Below the pieces are notes generated by a model, which worked only from the letters and a program-made list of their open reading frames with translations, had not been told where the DNA came from and ran no database searches. The position numbers and the translations under genes were made by a program. Below are positions 1 to 7,510 of a stretch of 9,383 nt of DNA, piece after piece. Origin of the DNA: an uncultured Chloroflexota bacterium (GTDB lineage Bacteria > Chloroflexota > Dehalococcoidia > Lucifugimonadales > CAJWER01). Position 1 is the stretch's first letter; the number at the start of each line of letters is the position of its first letter. The stretch is taken from NCBI GenBank assembly GCA_913030785.1, contig CAJWER010000102.1, positions 1-9,383 of the forward strand. Reading direction: 5' to 3'.

Positions 1-2
1 CC

Positions 3-1376
3 CGCCTCATCGGCCGCTCTTTCGCAGGGACCATCGACCACGCGCCCGAGCTCAGCCTCGACTGGATGCTAGGCCCGCACCTGCCGCGCGGCCACCCGCT
101 GCGCGTCGAGACCGTGACGTTCTTCATGAAGATCGGTGTCGCCCAGCGGGGCGATGCGTGGACGCTCGCTTCGCGCGACGACGACGGCGCGTTGTGCGGC
201 GCCACTGTCTGCCAGCGGATGGAGAGCGGGCGGAAGGGCATCCTCGAGCCGCTCGCGTCGGGCTGGCGCACGTTCGCGACGATTGCGTGGGCGATCGCGT
301 CGGGCAAGATGCCGGCGTTCTACACGAGCGGTGAGCACAAGGAACTGCGCCGCACGGCGATGGGACCGATGGATAAGCGCAAAGCTAGCGTCACGAAGAC
401 GATGGCGACGGTGCCCGAGATGCGCAAGGGACATGTCGCGGGTGCGCTCGTGAAGGTCGTGGGGCGCATCCGGAAGCCGGATAACATCATCTGGGGCTAC
501 CGCACTGCGGACATCGCCTATGCAATGGCGCACGCGCATTTGGCGTATTACCGAATTCTCGAGGCCCGCGGCGAGTTGCGCATCCTGTCTACAAGCAAGA
601 TATTCCGCGACCACATGGCGGAGTGGGAGGCCACTGACGACCATACCGGCCTCCCCGTGGGCGTCATTATCGGCATGGAGGGCGCCGATCCTATCTCCTG
701 GCCTGAGCAGGCTGGTGAGTGGTGGGCGAATGGACTACGGGTCGTGAGCCTGTCCCACTACGGTGCGAGCAACTACTCCCATGGAACCGGCACCGGTACC
801 GAGGGCGGCCTGTTCCCGCCGGCCAAGGACTTACTTAAGAACATGGATGATCTGGGCATAATTTTGGACATCACCCACACCTCCGACGCATCGGTGCGTG
901 AGGCTCTCGACATCTATGGCGGGCCTATTCTGGCCAGCCACCAGAACTGTCGCGGCGTCACGCCGGGTGAGAGGCAGCATCCGGACGATCTTGTGAAGGC
1001 GGTGATCGATCGAGGCGGAGTGATCGGCCATTCGATGGATACATGGATGCTGTTCAAGGGCGGCACGGACTGGGCGAACATTCAGCCGCGGCGAGAGGTC
1101 TTTTCCAAAGAGGACGTGACCTTGGAGGACTGGGTGGACCACGTGGACTACGTAAGCCAGATGGCCGGCAACACCCTCCACTCCGGGATTGGCGGCGACA
1201 CCGACGGCCAGGGGGGGCGCGAGGGCGCACCCCACGAGATCGACACGATAGCGGACTATCAGAAGGTGGGCGAGGTGCTCTCGAATCGCGGTTACTCTGA
1301 CGACGACGTAGCCAATGTCATGTATCGAAACTGGCAGCGTTTTTACGAGCGCGTCCTTCCCGATGAGGTGGATTGA
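3..1376 (+). CDS. GNAT-like fragment fused in frame to an M19 membrane dipeptidase-like domain (5' partial)
   Basis: The frame is open from base 3, and the ATG at 66 has no ribosome site, so the gene probably begins upstream. Residues below count from that ATG. Residues about 110-436 are a good M19 (renal dipeptidase) match: GMEGADPI with metal-bridging E205, DITHTSD with H271, ASHQNCRG with H292, and GGDTDG with D378. These are four of the family's key active-site positions. Family members normally begin with a DxHxD-type segment giving two further zinc ligands. Here that segment is absent, and about 100 residues resembling the first half of a GNAT acetyltransferase take its place, without an acetyl-CoA binding motif. 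The join lies near residues 102-116 (bases 369-414). The peptidase would cleave dipeptides, including those with D-residues, but without H-x-D it is probably inactive. The M19 call is secure, the GNAT call is moderate, and a misassembly is possible. Confidence 0.8.
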   Translation, partial: RLIGRSFAGTIDHAPELSLDWMLGPHLPRGHPLRVETVTFFMKIGVAQRGDAWTLASRDDDGALCGATVCQRMESGRKGILEPLASGWRTFATIAWAIASGKMPAFYTSGEHKELRRTAMGPMDKRKASVTKTMATVPEMRKGHVAGALVKVVGRIRKPDNIIWGYRTADIAYAMAHAHLAYYRILEARGELRILSTSKIFRDHMAEWEATDDHTGLPVGVIIGMEGADPISWPEQAGEWWANGLRVVSLSHYGASNYSHGTGTGTEGGLFPPAKDLLKNMDDLGIILDITHTSDASVREALDIYGGPILASHQNCRGVTPGERQHPDDLVKAVIDRGGVIGHSMDTWMLFKGGTDWANIQPRREVFSKEDVTLEDWVDHVDYVSQMAGNTLHSGIGGDTDGQGGREGAPHEIDTIADYQKVGEVLSNRGYSDDDVANVMYRNWQRFYERVLPDEVD

Positions 1377-1431
1377 AGTACTGGCGGTCGGTAAAGGGGA
1401 GTGCAGAAGGGCTGAGCCCCTATGGCGGGAG

Positions 1432-1475
1432 TGTGAGGGTGTCCCTCACATACGATTATTTTCTTTCTTTCTTTT
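1432..1475 (+). terminator. Possible Rho-independent terminator after the M19 gene
   Basis: An 8-bp perfect stem (TGTGAGGG at 1432-1439 with CCCTCACA at 1443-1450) closes a 3-nt loop. A T-rich tract of repeated CTTT units follows at 1459-1475. It lies 56 bases after the M19 stop codon and before the racemase, in the right orientation to end the upstream transcript. The 8-base gap between stem and T-tract is longer than ideal, which lowers confidence. The rest of the 1377-1543 gap shows no clear promoter. Confidence 0.42.
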
Positions 1476-1532
1476 GAGAAGGGCCGAGGGGACCCGGTAG
1501 TGGCACTTGGTTGTGTGCACGTCGGAACGAGT

Positions 1533-1538
1533 AGGAGG
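1533..1538 (+). promoter_or_regulatory. Ribosome binding site of the racemase gene
   Basis: A perfect AGGAGG is followed by 5 bases and then ATG at 1544. This fixes the start of the racemase-family gene. Confidence 0.85.
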
Positions 1539-1543
1539 CTCAC

Positions 1544-2314
1544 ATGAAGATACTGGTCGTTAACCCATTCGGGGACACGGAGTTCCACGGCGAGGAGAAT
1601 CTGAGGCGGATCGCGAGGTCGGACACCGAGTTCGATATCGTGAACATCTCGGACATGTATCCGCTGCGCAATAACCAGTGGCTGTACTTCCGCTACATGT
1701 GCACAGACGGCACCCTGGAAAAGGTGATGTGGGCGGAAAAGCAGGGCTACGATGCTGTGTTCATATCCTGCAATCTGGATATCGGCCTGCACGAGGCCCG
1801 CCAGCTGGTGGATATCCCCGTGACCGCGACCCTGGAGTCGGCGGCGCTGGTATCCCACATGATGGGGTCCACCTTTTCGCTGGTGACAGTGGATGACCAG
1901 AACGGCAAGATTCAGGAGTCGATGCTTGCGACCTACGGGCTACACGATCATTTCGTTTCGCAGCGCCCGTTCAATATCGACGCGAACGACCTCTACCCGG
2001 ACCAGACGCCGACGGGAGAGGTGATCGAGGCGGTGGTGGATGCGGCCCGCGCGTGTGTTGTCGAGGACGGGGCCGAAGTGATCATTCCGGGCTGTACGCT
2101 GGCCGGCTCGGTGCTAACCCACGATGTTCCAAACGTGGAAGAGGTCGTGGGAGCGCCCGTTCTCGATGGCATGGTCACAGGCTTCAAGATGGCGGAGATG
2201 ATGGCCGACCTCAAGGCCGCTGGGATCCCCACGGTAAGCCGCAGCGGCTGGTTCGAGAAGCCGCCCAAGGACGATTTCGAGAAGCTGAGGTCGTTCATGG
2301 ATCGCCCTCTTTGA
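1544..2314 (+). CDS. Asp/Glu/hydantoin racemase-family protein
   Basis: A 256-residue protein of the aspartate/glutamate/hydantoin racemase superfamily, matching the usual family length of 220-260. These cofactor-independent enzymes use two cysteines, one from each lobe, to move a proton on the substrate's alpha carbon. Both candidate cysteines are present: C76 in the loop after strand YDAVFIS (SCNLDIG), and C184 in IPGCTLAG. The N-terminus MKILVVNPFGD is the typical first strand of the hydantoin racemase (HyuE-like) branch. No signal peptide or membrane segment is visible, so it should be cytosolic. The substrate cannot be read from the sequence; hydantoins, amino acids and maleate-type acids are all known in the superfamily. 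It follows a likely terminator and precedes a hydrolase remnant and amine/amino acid oxidation genes, which favours an amino acid-type substrate. Family confidence is high and specificity is unknown. Confidence 0.85.
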   Translation: MKILVVNPFGDTEFHGEENLRRIARSDTEFDIVNISDMYPLRNNQWLYFRYMCTDGTLEKVMWAEKQGYDAVFISCNLDIGLHEARQLVDIPVTATLESAALVSHMMGSTFSLVTVDDQNGKIQESMLATYGLHDHFVSQRPFNIDANDLYPDQTPTGEVIEAVVDAARACVVEDGAEVIIPGCTLAGSVLTHDVPNVEEVVGAPVLDGMVTGFKMAEMMADLKAAGIPTVSRSGWFEKPPKDDFEKLRSFMDRPL

Positions 2315-2324
2315 TGGGTGTTGA

Positions 2325-2813
2325 GCCGTCAGTGGGACTGAACGACGCGCCCGACCCGACTTTGCGCTGGCCTATGCCCTGCGCTATAGGCCCCGCGTGA
2401 TCTGTCTGATCGGGATCGCAGGCGGCAGGTTGGTCAATGACAGGGAGTGGCATGATGTCTATGTTAGAGGAGAAGCAGAGGTGGGCGAAGACCTCGGTGG
2501 CATCGAGTTCAACGCGGACCCGGAGGTGAATCCTCAGGGGAATAAGAGCGGCAAAGAGAGTATGCGGCGTCCCACGGTTCTCCGCTAAATAGCCGATCTG
2601 CAGGTGCCTGCCGTTTTCATCAATGCAGAGAAGGATATTCGTTCCAACTGGCCAACACAGCAATTAGCGACGCTGCTTCCGAGCGGGACATACGTGGAGA
2701 TACCCGGCGCCGCCCACAACATATGGCTGACCCACGCAGAGCAGTTGAGGCATGAACTGCGCAAGGCGGTCCGATACGTATCTCAAGGAGGAGTTGATGC
2801 GCAAGACGGCTGA
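2325..2813 (+). pseudogene. Alpha/beta hydrolase remnant, N-terminally truncated with one in-frame stop
   Basis: One + frame reads as the C-terminal half of an alpha/beta hydrolase. It starts near 2361 with FALAYALRYRPRV (the helix normally just after the nucleophile elbow), continues with LIGIAGGRLVNDREWHDVY, and reaches ...RRPTVLR. It is then stopped by TAA at 2586-2588 and resumes in the same frame with IADLQVPAVFINAEKDIR and GAAHNIWLTH. The latter two carry the usual catalytic acid (codon at 2634) and histidine (codon at 2715). The stop sits where relatives, as I recall them, have a Glu codon, so a single GAA-to-TAA change would explain it. The N-terminal half, including the G-x-S-x-G nucleophile, is missing: the frame upstream soon becomes non-homologous and hits TGA at 2322-2324. 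The tail overlaps the start of the next gene by 17 bases and contains that gene's ribosome site, which may be why this piece is retained. It accounts for the 482-base gap between the flanking genes. Confidence 0.78.
2785..2793 (+). promoter_or_regulatory. Ribosome binding site deciding the start of the DAO-family gene
   Basis: AAGGAGGAG with 5 bases between AGGAGG and the ATG at 2797. This supports 2797 over the in-frame ATG at 2752, which would add 15 residues encoded within the hydrolase remnant. Confidence 0.85.
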
Positions 2814-3969
2814 CGCGGTGGTGATAGGCGGGGGTATTGTCGGTTTGAGCACCGCATATTACCTGGCCAAGAAGGGGCTGCGGGAGGTCGTGCTGCTCGA
2901 AAAGGGTGAGATCAACTCCGGTTCTTCGGGCGATTCGGCCGCGATCGTACGCCAGCACTACTCTAACGAGGTCAGCATCCGGCTTGTGCGTCGAAGCCTG
3001 GAGATATTCCAGGGTTTTCCCGACGAGTTCGATGGCGCAAAAGCGTTCACGAATGCCGGCTGGCTGTTCCTGGTGCCGGAAGAGGCATCCGAGATGTTCA
3101 CCGAGAATCTGCCTCGCCTTAAGGGTTTTGGTGTTCGAACCTGGGAGTTGTCCATCGAGGACGCACTGGAGGAGCTGCCGGGGCTCAACGTGGAGGGCAT
3201 CGCTCGCGTAGGCTTCGAGCCAGACTCGGGCTACGCAGACCCCCACGTAACCGCCAATGCGATTGTCTCCAAGGCCGCTCAGCTCGGTGCGGAGATTCAT
3301 ACACATACTGCTGCGACCGGGATTAGGCGCCCGGGTGGGGTTGTCAGCGTCGTGTCCACTGCGAAAGGCGATATTGAGACGGAGGTCGTTGTGAACGCCG
3401 CGGGACCCTGGGCCAGCGAGGTTGGCGGTTGGCTCGGGCTCGATCTGCCGCTGGAGATATCGCGCGAGCAGGATATAGTGGTGCGGCTTCCTGAGGGGGC
3501 GACTCCGATAACGCGTGCTGTTTCGAACATGGTAGACCGAACATACTTCAGGCCTGAGCCCGGTGGCCGACTGCTGGTCGGCACCGGCCACCCCAAGCCG
3601 AACGACCCGGCAGAGCCCGACAACTACAGCCGCGACGCGGACCCGGAGTTTATACGGGAGACCAGCCGATTGCTGGCGCATCGCTTCCCGTACCTGGCCG
3701 ATGCGGAGTTGACGGCTAGCTGGGCGGGGCTGTACACGATAACACCCGACTGGAGCATGATTGTTGACGCTGCGCCTGGGGTCGATGGAGTGTACCTGGC
3801 GGTGGGTGGTTCCGGTCACTCCTTCAAGTTGGCTCCGGCGCTCGGCGAGTGCCTGGCCGAGATGATTTTGGACGGTAGCCCTTCAACGGTCGACATTGCG
3901 CCTCTGAGGGCGAGCCGTTTTGAAGATAAGGAGTTGATGAGGTCGACATACGGCGGCAACCGCGGCTAG
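2797..3969 (+). CDS. FAD-dependent oxidoreductase, DAO family (sarcosine oxidase/glycine oxidase-like)
   Basis: A 390-residue D-amino acid oxidase-fold flavoenzyme (Pfam DAO), normal length for monomeric or beta-subunit sarcosine oxidase relatives. The dinucleotide-binding motif VVIGGGIVG is at residues 8-16, with the ribose-binding acid E35 ending LLEKG. NAAGPW at 200-205 is the second conserved flavin contact, and GGSGHSFKL at 337-345 is the C-terminal loop near the flavin. GSSGDSAAIVRQHYSN after strand 2 is typical of the soxB-like branch. It should oxidise a secondary or primary amine next to a carboxylate, such as sarcosine, another N-methyl amino acid or a D-amino acid. The exact substrate is not readable. 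It has no signal peptide and is probably cytosolic. It begins inside the tail of the hydrolase remnant and is followed after 29 bases by the aminotransferase, so the two are likely cotranscribed. With the DMGDH-like gene downstream it could supply the sarcosine-to-glycine step (inference). Confidence 0.85.
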   Translation: MRKTADAVVIGGGIVGLSTAYYLAKKGLREVVLLEKGEINSGSSGDSAAIVRQHYSNEVSIRLVRRSLEIFQGFPDEFDGAKAFTNAGWLFLVPEEASEMFTENLPRLKGFGVRTWELSIEDALEELPGLNVEGIARVGFEPDSGYADPHVTANAIVSKAAQLGAEIHTHTAATGIRRPGGVVSVVSTAKGDIETEVVVNAAGPWASEVGGWLGLDLPLEISREQDIVVRLPEGATPITRAVSNMVDRTYFRPEPGGRLLVGTGHPKPNDPAEPDNYSRDADPEFIRETSRLLAHRFPYLADAELTASWAGLYTITPDWSMIVDAAPGVDGVYLAVGGSGHSFKLAPALGECLAEMILDGSPSTVDIAPLRASRFEDKELMRSTYGGNRG

Positions 3970-3998
3970 TCGGATCACGACTGAGTAAGGGGCAGAGA

Positions 3999-4934
3999 AT
4001 GGCAGACCGGTTCGAAAAATTGCTCATGGGCGGCAAGATTGTGCCGTACGATGAGGCGCGTATCCACATCATGTCGCCAGCAGTGCGGTATGGTGCGACG
4101 GTGTTCGAAGGTATCAGGGCATATTGGAATGCCGATCGTGTGCAGCTCTTCCTGTTCCGATGCGACGAGCATATGGAGCGCCTGTTGCAGTCGGCACGCA
4201 TGATGGGGATGGACGATCCTGGATACACGGTGGATGAGCTGACGGCGTTGACGAAGGAGCTCCTGAGGGCAAACGACGTGCGTGAGGACGTCCACATCAG
4301 GCCCAGCCTGTTCGTCGACGGCACGGGGTCTATTCAGGCAAGTGGTCCGGTTACCCTGGGTTCGGTGGTCGTGCCTGGCGGCGCGATCATCGACACTGGC
4401 AGCTGGGCCGAGAAGGCCTTCAAGCTCGCGATCAGCTCCTGGCGGCGCATTTCAGACAACTCCATGCCACCTCGAATCAAGGCGGCGGGCAACTATCAGA
4501 ATGCGCGTCTGGCCCTGATACAAGCGCAGCACGACGGCTACGATGGGGTCCTGATGCTCGATAGTATGGGCCATGTGACCGAAGAGGCTCGTGGCTGCGT
4601 GTTCCTGGTGCGCGGCGGCGTTGCGATCACGCCGCCCACAACCAACGATATTTTGGAGAGCATTACCCGCGAGACCATTATTCAGCTCCTGGGCGAGGTG
4701 CACGGTATTACAGTGCAGGAGAGGGAGGTCGACCGGACTGAATTGTACATAGCCGACGAGGTCTTCCTTTGCGGCACCGGGCTTGGTGTTACGCCAGTTG
4801 CCACTGTGGACAGATTTTCCATTGGTGATGGCAAGGCGGGCTCGGTAACGCTCGCCGTGGGGAACACATACCTCGACACTGCCATGGGCCGCAGCGACTC
4901 GCATGTCGAGTGGCTCGACCCGGTATACAACTGA
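3999..4934 (+). CDS. Class IV PLP aminotransferase, branched-chain amino acid aminotransferase-like
   Basis: A 311-residue fold-type IV PLP enzyme, close in length to IlvE (about 309). It aligns with IlvE through SPAVRYGATVFEGIRAYW, HIRPSLFV, SSWRRI and KAAGNYQNARLAL. K161 is the expected PLP-binding lysine and E195 the expected PLP nitrogen contact. Two active-site loops differ from the IlvE I recall: the SEGAGEN type reads TEEARGC, and GTAAEITPV reads GTGLGVTPV. Since these loops contact cofactor phosphate and substrate carboxylate, the substrate may not be a branched-chain amino acid; D-amino acid or other class IV activities are possible. The start is supported by AAGGGG at 3987-3992, 6 bases before ATG. 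It sits 29 bases after the DAO gene and 30 before the DMGDH-like gene, in the middle of an apparent operon. It would connect amino groups to 2-oxo acids in the cytosol. Family is certain and specificity open. Confidence 0.88.
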   Translation: MADRFEKLLMGGKIVPYDEARIHIMSPAVRYGATVFEGIRAYWNADRVQLFLFRCDEHMERLLQSARMMGMDDPGYTVDELTALTKELLRANDVREDVHIRPSLFVDGTGSIQASGPVTLGSVVVPGGAIIDTGSWAEKAFKLAISSWRRISDNSMPPRIKAAGNYQNARLALIQAQHDGYDGVLMLDSMGHVTEEARGCVFLVRGGVAITPPTTNDILESITRETIIQLLGEVHGITVQEREVDRTELYIADEVFLCGTGLGVTPVATVDRFSIGDGKAGSVTLAVGNTYLDTAMGRSDSHVEWLDPVYN

Positions 4935-4964
4935 AATAGCCCCCGGCAGGGGCGGGGAGTTTGG

Positions 4965-7418
4965 ATGCAACAGCACGCACGCGTGGTTATCGTTGGCGCT
5001 GGTATCGTTGGGTGCAGCGTGGCGTACCATCTCACGCAGCTGGGTTGGCGCGATATTGTTGTCGTTGAGCAGGGGCCGCTGTTTGAGACAGGCGGTTCTA
5101 CCTCTCATGCGCCCGGGCTCGTATTCCAGATAAACCCCTCGAAGACCATGACCGGTTTTGCGAAGTACACAACGGAGTTGTTCCGTTCCCTGGAACTCGA
5201 CGGTGAGGCCTGCGGCAGGGCCGTGGGTAGCCTGGAGGTGGCCTGGACACCGGAGCGGCTGACTGAGCTGCGGCGCAAGATCGGCACTGGGATGGCCTAT
5301 GGGGTCGAGTCACACCTCCTTGATCCGCACGAGGCACGGGACAAGGTCCCGATGCTGTCCGAGAAGATTTATGGCGCGATGTATACCCCGACGGATACAC
5401 ATACACGTGCGATTCGTCCGGCCGAGGCGATGGCACGGGCCGCCGAGGCGTCCGGGGCCAGCTTCCACGCCGATACCAGGGTGACGGGATTCGAAATTTC
5501 CAAGGGCCGTGTCACCGGGGTCGTCACAACCCGTGGGACGGTGAATTGCGACATGGTCGTTGCTGCCACAGGCATATGGGCGCCGAAAGTTGGGCTCATG
5601 GCCGGGGTGCCGATTCCGCTGTCGCCGATGCAGCACCTGTATGCGCGTACGAAACCTCTGCCCGAGCTTGCCGGTCGGACCGAAGAGATCACGGAGCCAT
5701 TCGTGCGGCATCAGGATCGGGCGATGTATTTCCGGCAGCACGGCGAGGCCTACGGTATAGGGTCGTACCTGCACGAGCCGCTGTTGGTGGCGTCCGAGGA
5801 CATCCTGTCTCACGAGGACGCTCCCGTGTCGCCGGCTGAGATGGCGTTCACCCCGTCGCACTTTACGAGGGCCCTGTCTGCAGCGGGGGAGGTGATGCCT
5901 GCGCTGAAAGATGCGCCACTGGAGTACAGCTTCAACGGCATGTTCTCGTTCACGACCGATGGCTTCCCCGTCCTTGGGGAATCGCCGCAGGTGAAGGGGT
6001 TCTGGTCGGCGCAGGCGGTGTGGATCACCCACTCTGGAGGTGTCGGCAGGGCCGTGGCGGAGTGGATTGTGGACGGGCAGGCTAGCGTGGACCTGCGAGA
6101 GTCCGATATATCCCGGTTCCACCCCCATGCCTATAGCGGCGAGTACATTAGGGAGCGGTCTGCGCAGCAGTACCGCGAGGTATACGACATCATCCATCCG
6201 TTGCAGCCGCCCACGAAGGCGAGAGGCCTGCGGCTCAGTCCTTACTGGCTACGGCAGAAGGAGTTGGGCGCGGTATTCTTCGAGAGCGCCGGCTGGGAGC
6301 GGCCACAGTGGTTTGGGGCCAATGAGGCTTTGCTGGACGATCTGGCTGGGCCTGGCGACACACGCTCCGGCTGGGAGGCTCGCGAGTGGTCGCCAATGGT
6401 CGCCGCGGAGCACAGGGCGACACGGGAGCGAGTGGCGCTGTTTGACCTAACCCCGTTCATGAAGCTGGAAGTCACCGGTCCTGGCGCCCTTGCGGCGCTT
6501 CAGCGCCTCACGGCGAACAACCTCGACCGGCCACCTGGGAGGGTGACCTACACCGCGATGCTGGATCCTCGGGGCGGCATCAAGTGCGACCTGACGGTGA
6601 CGCGGCTTTCTACGGAAAAATTCATGGTGGTGACTGGCGGCGCGATGGGGCTGCACGACCTGGGGTGGATGCGCCGCAATGTTCCGGACGACGGCTCGGT
6701 CACAATTACCGACGTTTCTGCGGCGCAGTGTTGCATTGGCGTGTGGGGTCCAAAGGCGAGAGAGCTTATGACGAGTGTTTGCGAAGACGACCTGACCAAC
6801 GACGGGTTCCCATACCTGGCGGCTCGCCAGATAACCGTCGGCGGCGTGCCTTGCCTGGCAGTACGCATATCCTATGCCGGCGAGCTTGGCTGGGAGGTCT
6901 ATGCGGCCACCGAGTTGGGGCTGAGGCTGTGGGACACGTTGTGGGAGGCCGGGCAGTCGCTCGGTGTCGTGGTCGCAGGTGGAGGTGCCTTCGACTCGCT
7001 GAGGCTGGAGAAGGGGTACCGACTCTGGGGGCAGGATATCCACACCGAGTACAACCCGTACGAGGCCGGGATAGGCTTCGCGGTTCGGCTCAAAAAGGGG
7101 GACTTCATCGGTCGTGACGCGCTGGTTGGCATCAGGTCAGAGGGTGTAACCCGCAAACTGTGCTGCATGACGCTGGACGATCCAGACGAGGTCGTCCTGG
7201 GCAAGGAGCCCATCCTCCATGGCGACGATGTGCTCGGCTACGTCTCGAGCGCCGGATATGGCTACTCGATAGGCCGAGGTATCGCATACGCCTACCTGCC
7301 TGTCGAGCATTCTGAGGTCGGCACGCAGCTGGATGTGCTCTACTTCGGGGAGCGGCGAAGGGTCACGGTAACGGCCGAGCCGCTGTACGACCCTAGGATG
7401 GAGCGGCTGAAGTCGTAG
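4965..7418 (+). CDS. Dimethylglycine/sarcosine dehydrogenase-like FAD oxidoreductase with GcvT domain
   Basis: An 817-residue two-part enzyme of the DMGDH/SARDH family, with the family's usual length. Residues 6-370 form a DAO-type FAD domain: VVIVGAGIVG at 7-16, E35 for the ribose, and GGSTSHAPG at 43-51. H48 there aligns with the histidine that binds FAD covalently in DMGDH. AATGIWA at 200-206 is a further flavin contact. A short linker domain (about 375-435) leads to a GcvT-like tetrahydrofolate domain (about 470-812), with FDLTPFMKLEVTG, SYAGELGWEVY (636-646), and a C-terminal barrel starting near 720. Known members remove an N-methyl group from dimethylglycine or sarcosine and pass the one-carbon unit to tetrahydrofolate as methylene-THF. 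GGGGAG at 4954-4959 lies 5 bases before ATG. It ends the compact three-gene run. The choice between dimethylglycine, sarcosine and another methylated amine cannot be made from sequence alone. Confidence 0.9.
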   Translation: MQQHARVVIVGAGIVGCSVAYHLTQLGWRDIVVVEQGPLFETGGSTSHAPGLVFQINPSKTMTGFAKYTTELFRSLELDGEACGRAVGSLEVAWTPERLTELRRKIGTGMAYGVESHLLDPHEARDKVPMLSEKIYGAMYTPTDTHTRAIRPAEAMARAAEASGASFHADTRVTGFEISKGRVTGVVTTRGTVNCDMVVAATGIWAPKVGLMAGVPIPLSPMQHLYARTKPLPELAGRTEEITEPFVRHQDRAMYFRQHGEAYGIGSYLHEPLLVASEDILSHEDAPVSPAEMAFTPSHFTRALSAAGEVMPALKDAPLEYSFNGMFSFTTDGFPVLGESPQVKGFWSAQAVWITHSGGVGRAVAEWIVDGQASVDLRESDISRFHPHAYSGEYIRERSAQQYREVYDIIHPLQPPTKARGLRLSPYWLRQKELGAVFFESAGWERPQWFGANEALLDDLAGPGDTRSGWEAREWSPMVAAEHRATRERVALFDLTPFMKLEVTGPGALAALQRLTANNLDRPPGRVTYTAMLDPRGGIKCDLTVTRLSTEKFMVVTGGAMGLHDLGWMRRNVPDDGSVTITDVSAAQCCIGVWGPKARELMTSVCEDDLTNDGFPYLAARQITVGGVPCLAVRISYAGELGWEVYAATELGLRLWDTLWEAGQSLGVVVAGGGAFDSLRLEKGYRLWGQDIHTEYNPYEAGIGFAVRLKKGDFIGRDALVGIRSEGVTRKLCCMTLDDPDEVVLGKEPILHGDDVLGYVSSAGYGYSIGRGIAYAYLPVEHSEVGTQLDVLYFGERRRVTVTAEPLYDPRMERLKS

Positions 7419-7440
7419 GGCGGCCAAGCCCTTCTACAGT

Positions 7441-7482
7441 ATGTCATTCTGAGGAGCCCCGCTACGAAGAATCTGGGGTGGG
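7441..7482 (+). repeat. Left copy of the inverted repeat flanking the GIY-YIG gene
   Basis: ATGTCATTCTGAG at 7441-7453, then an 11-base middle, then CGAAGAATCTGGGGTGG at 7465-7481. Both arms match the reverse complement of 7807-7840. From memory, TGTCATTCTGAG...GAAGAATCT sequences are common dispersed repeats in Chloroflexota and Bacteroidota genomes; I could not check this here. Confidence 0.7.
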
Positions 7483-7510
7483 GTCCCGTCTTCTCAGGTA
7501 GGCGAGAGGA

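Noticed and set aside
2397..2588. A separate 63-residue small protein starting at GTG 2397
   Set aside because: It lines up as the middle of an alpha/beta hydrolase and its homology continues in frame past its stop, so it is part of the remnant and not an independent gene.
2752..2796. Upstream in-frame ATG for the DAO gene
   Set aside because: The extra 15 residues are encoded within the hydrolase remnant, while ATG 2797 has a strong AGGAGG at the right distance and starts one strand before the FAD motif.
2620..3819. A 399-codon open frame on the minus strand
   Set aside because: It lies antisense to the well-conserved DAO-family gene. Its translation is rich in Arg, Gln and His with no recognisable motifs, as expected for a shadow frame in GC-rich DNA.
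5310..6197. A 295-codon open frame on the minus strand
   Set aside because: It is antisense to the FAD domain of the DMGDH-like gene and has a shadow-type composition.
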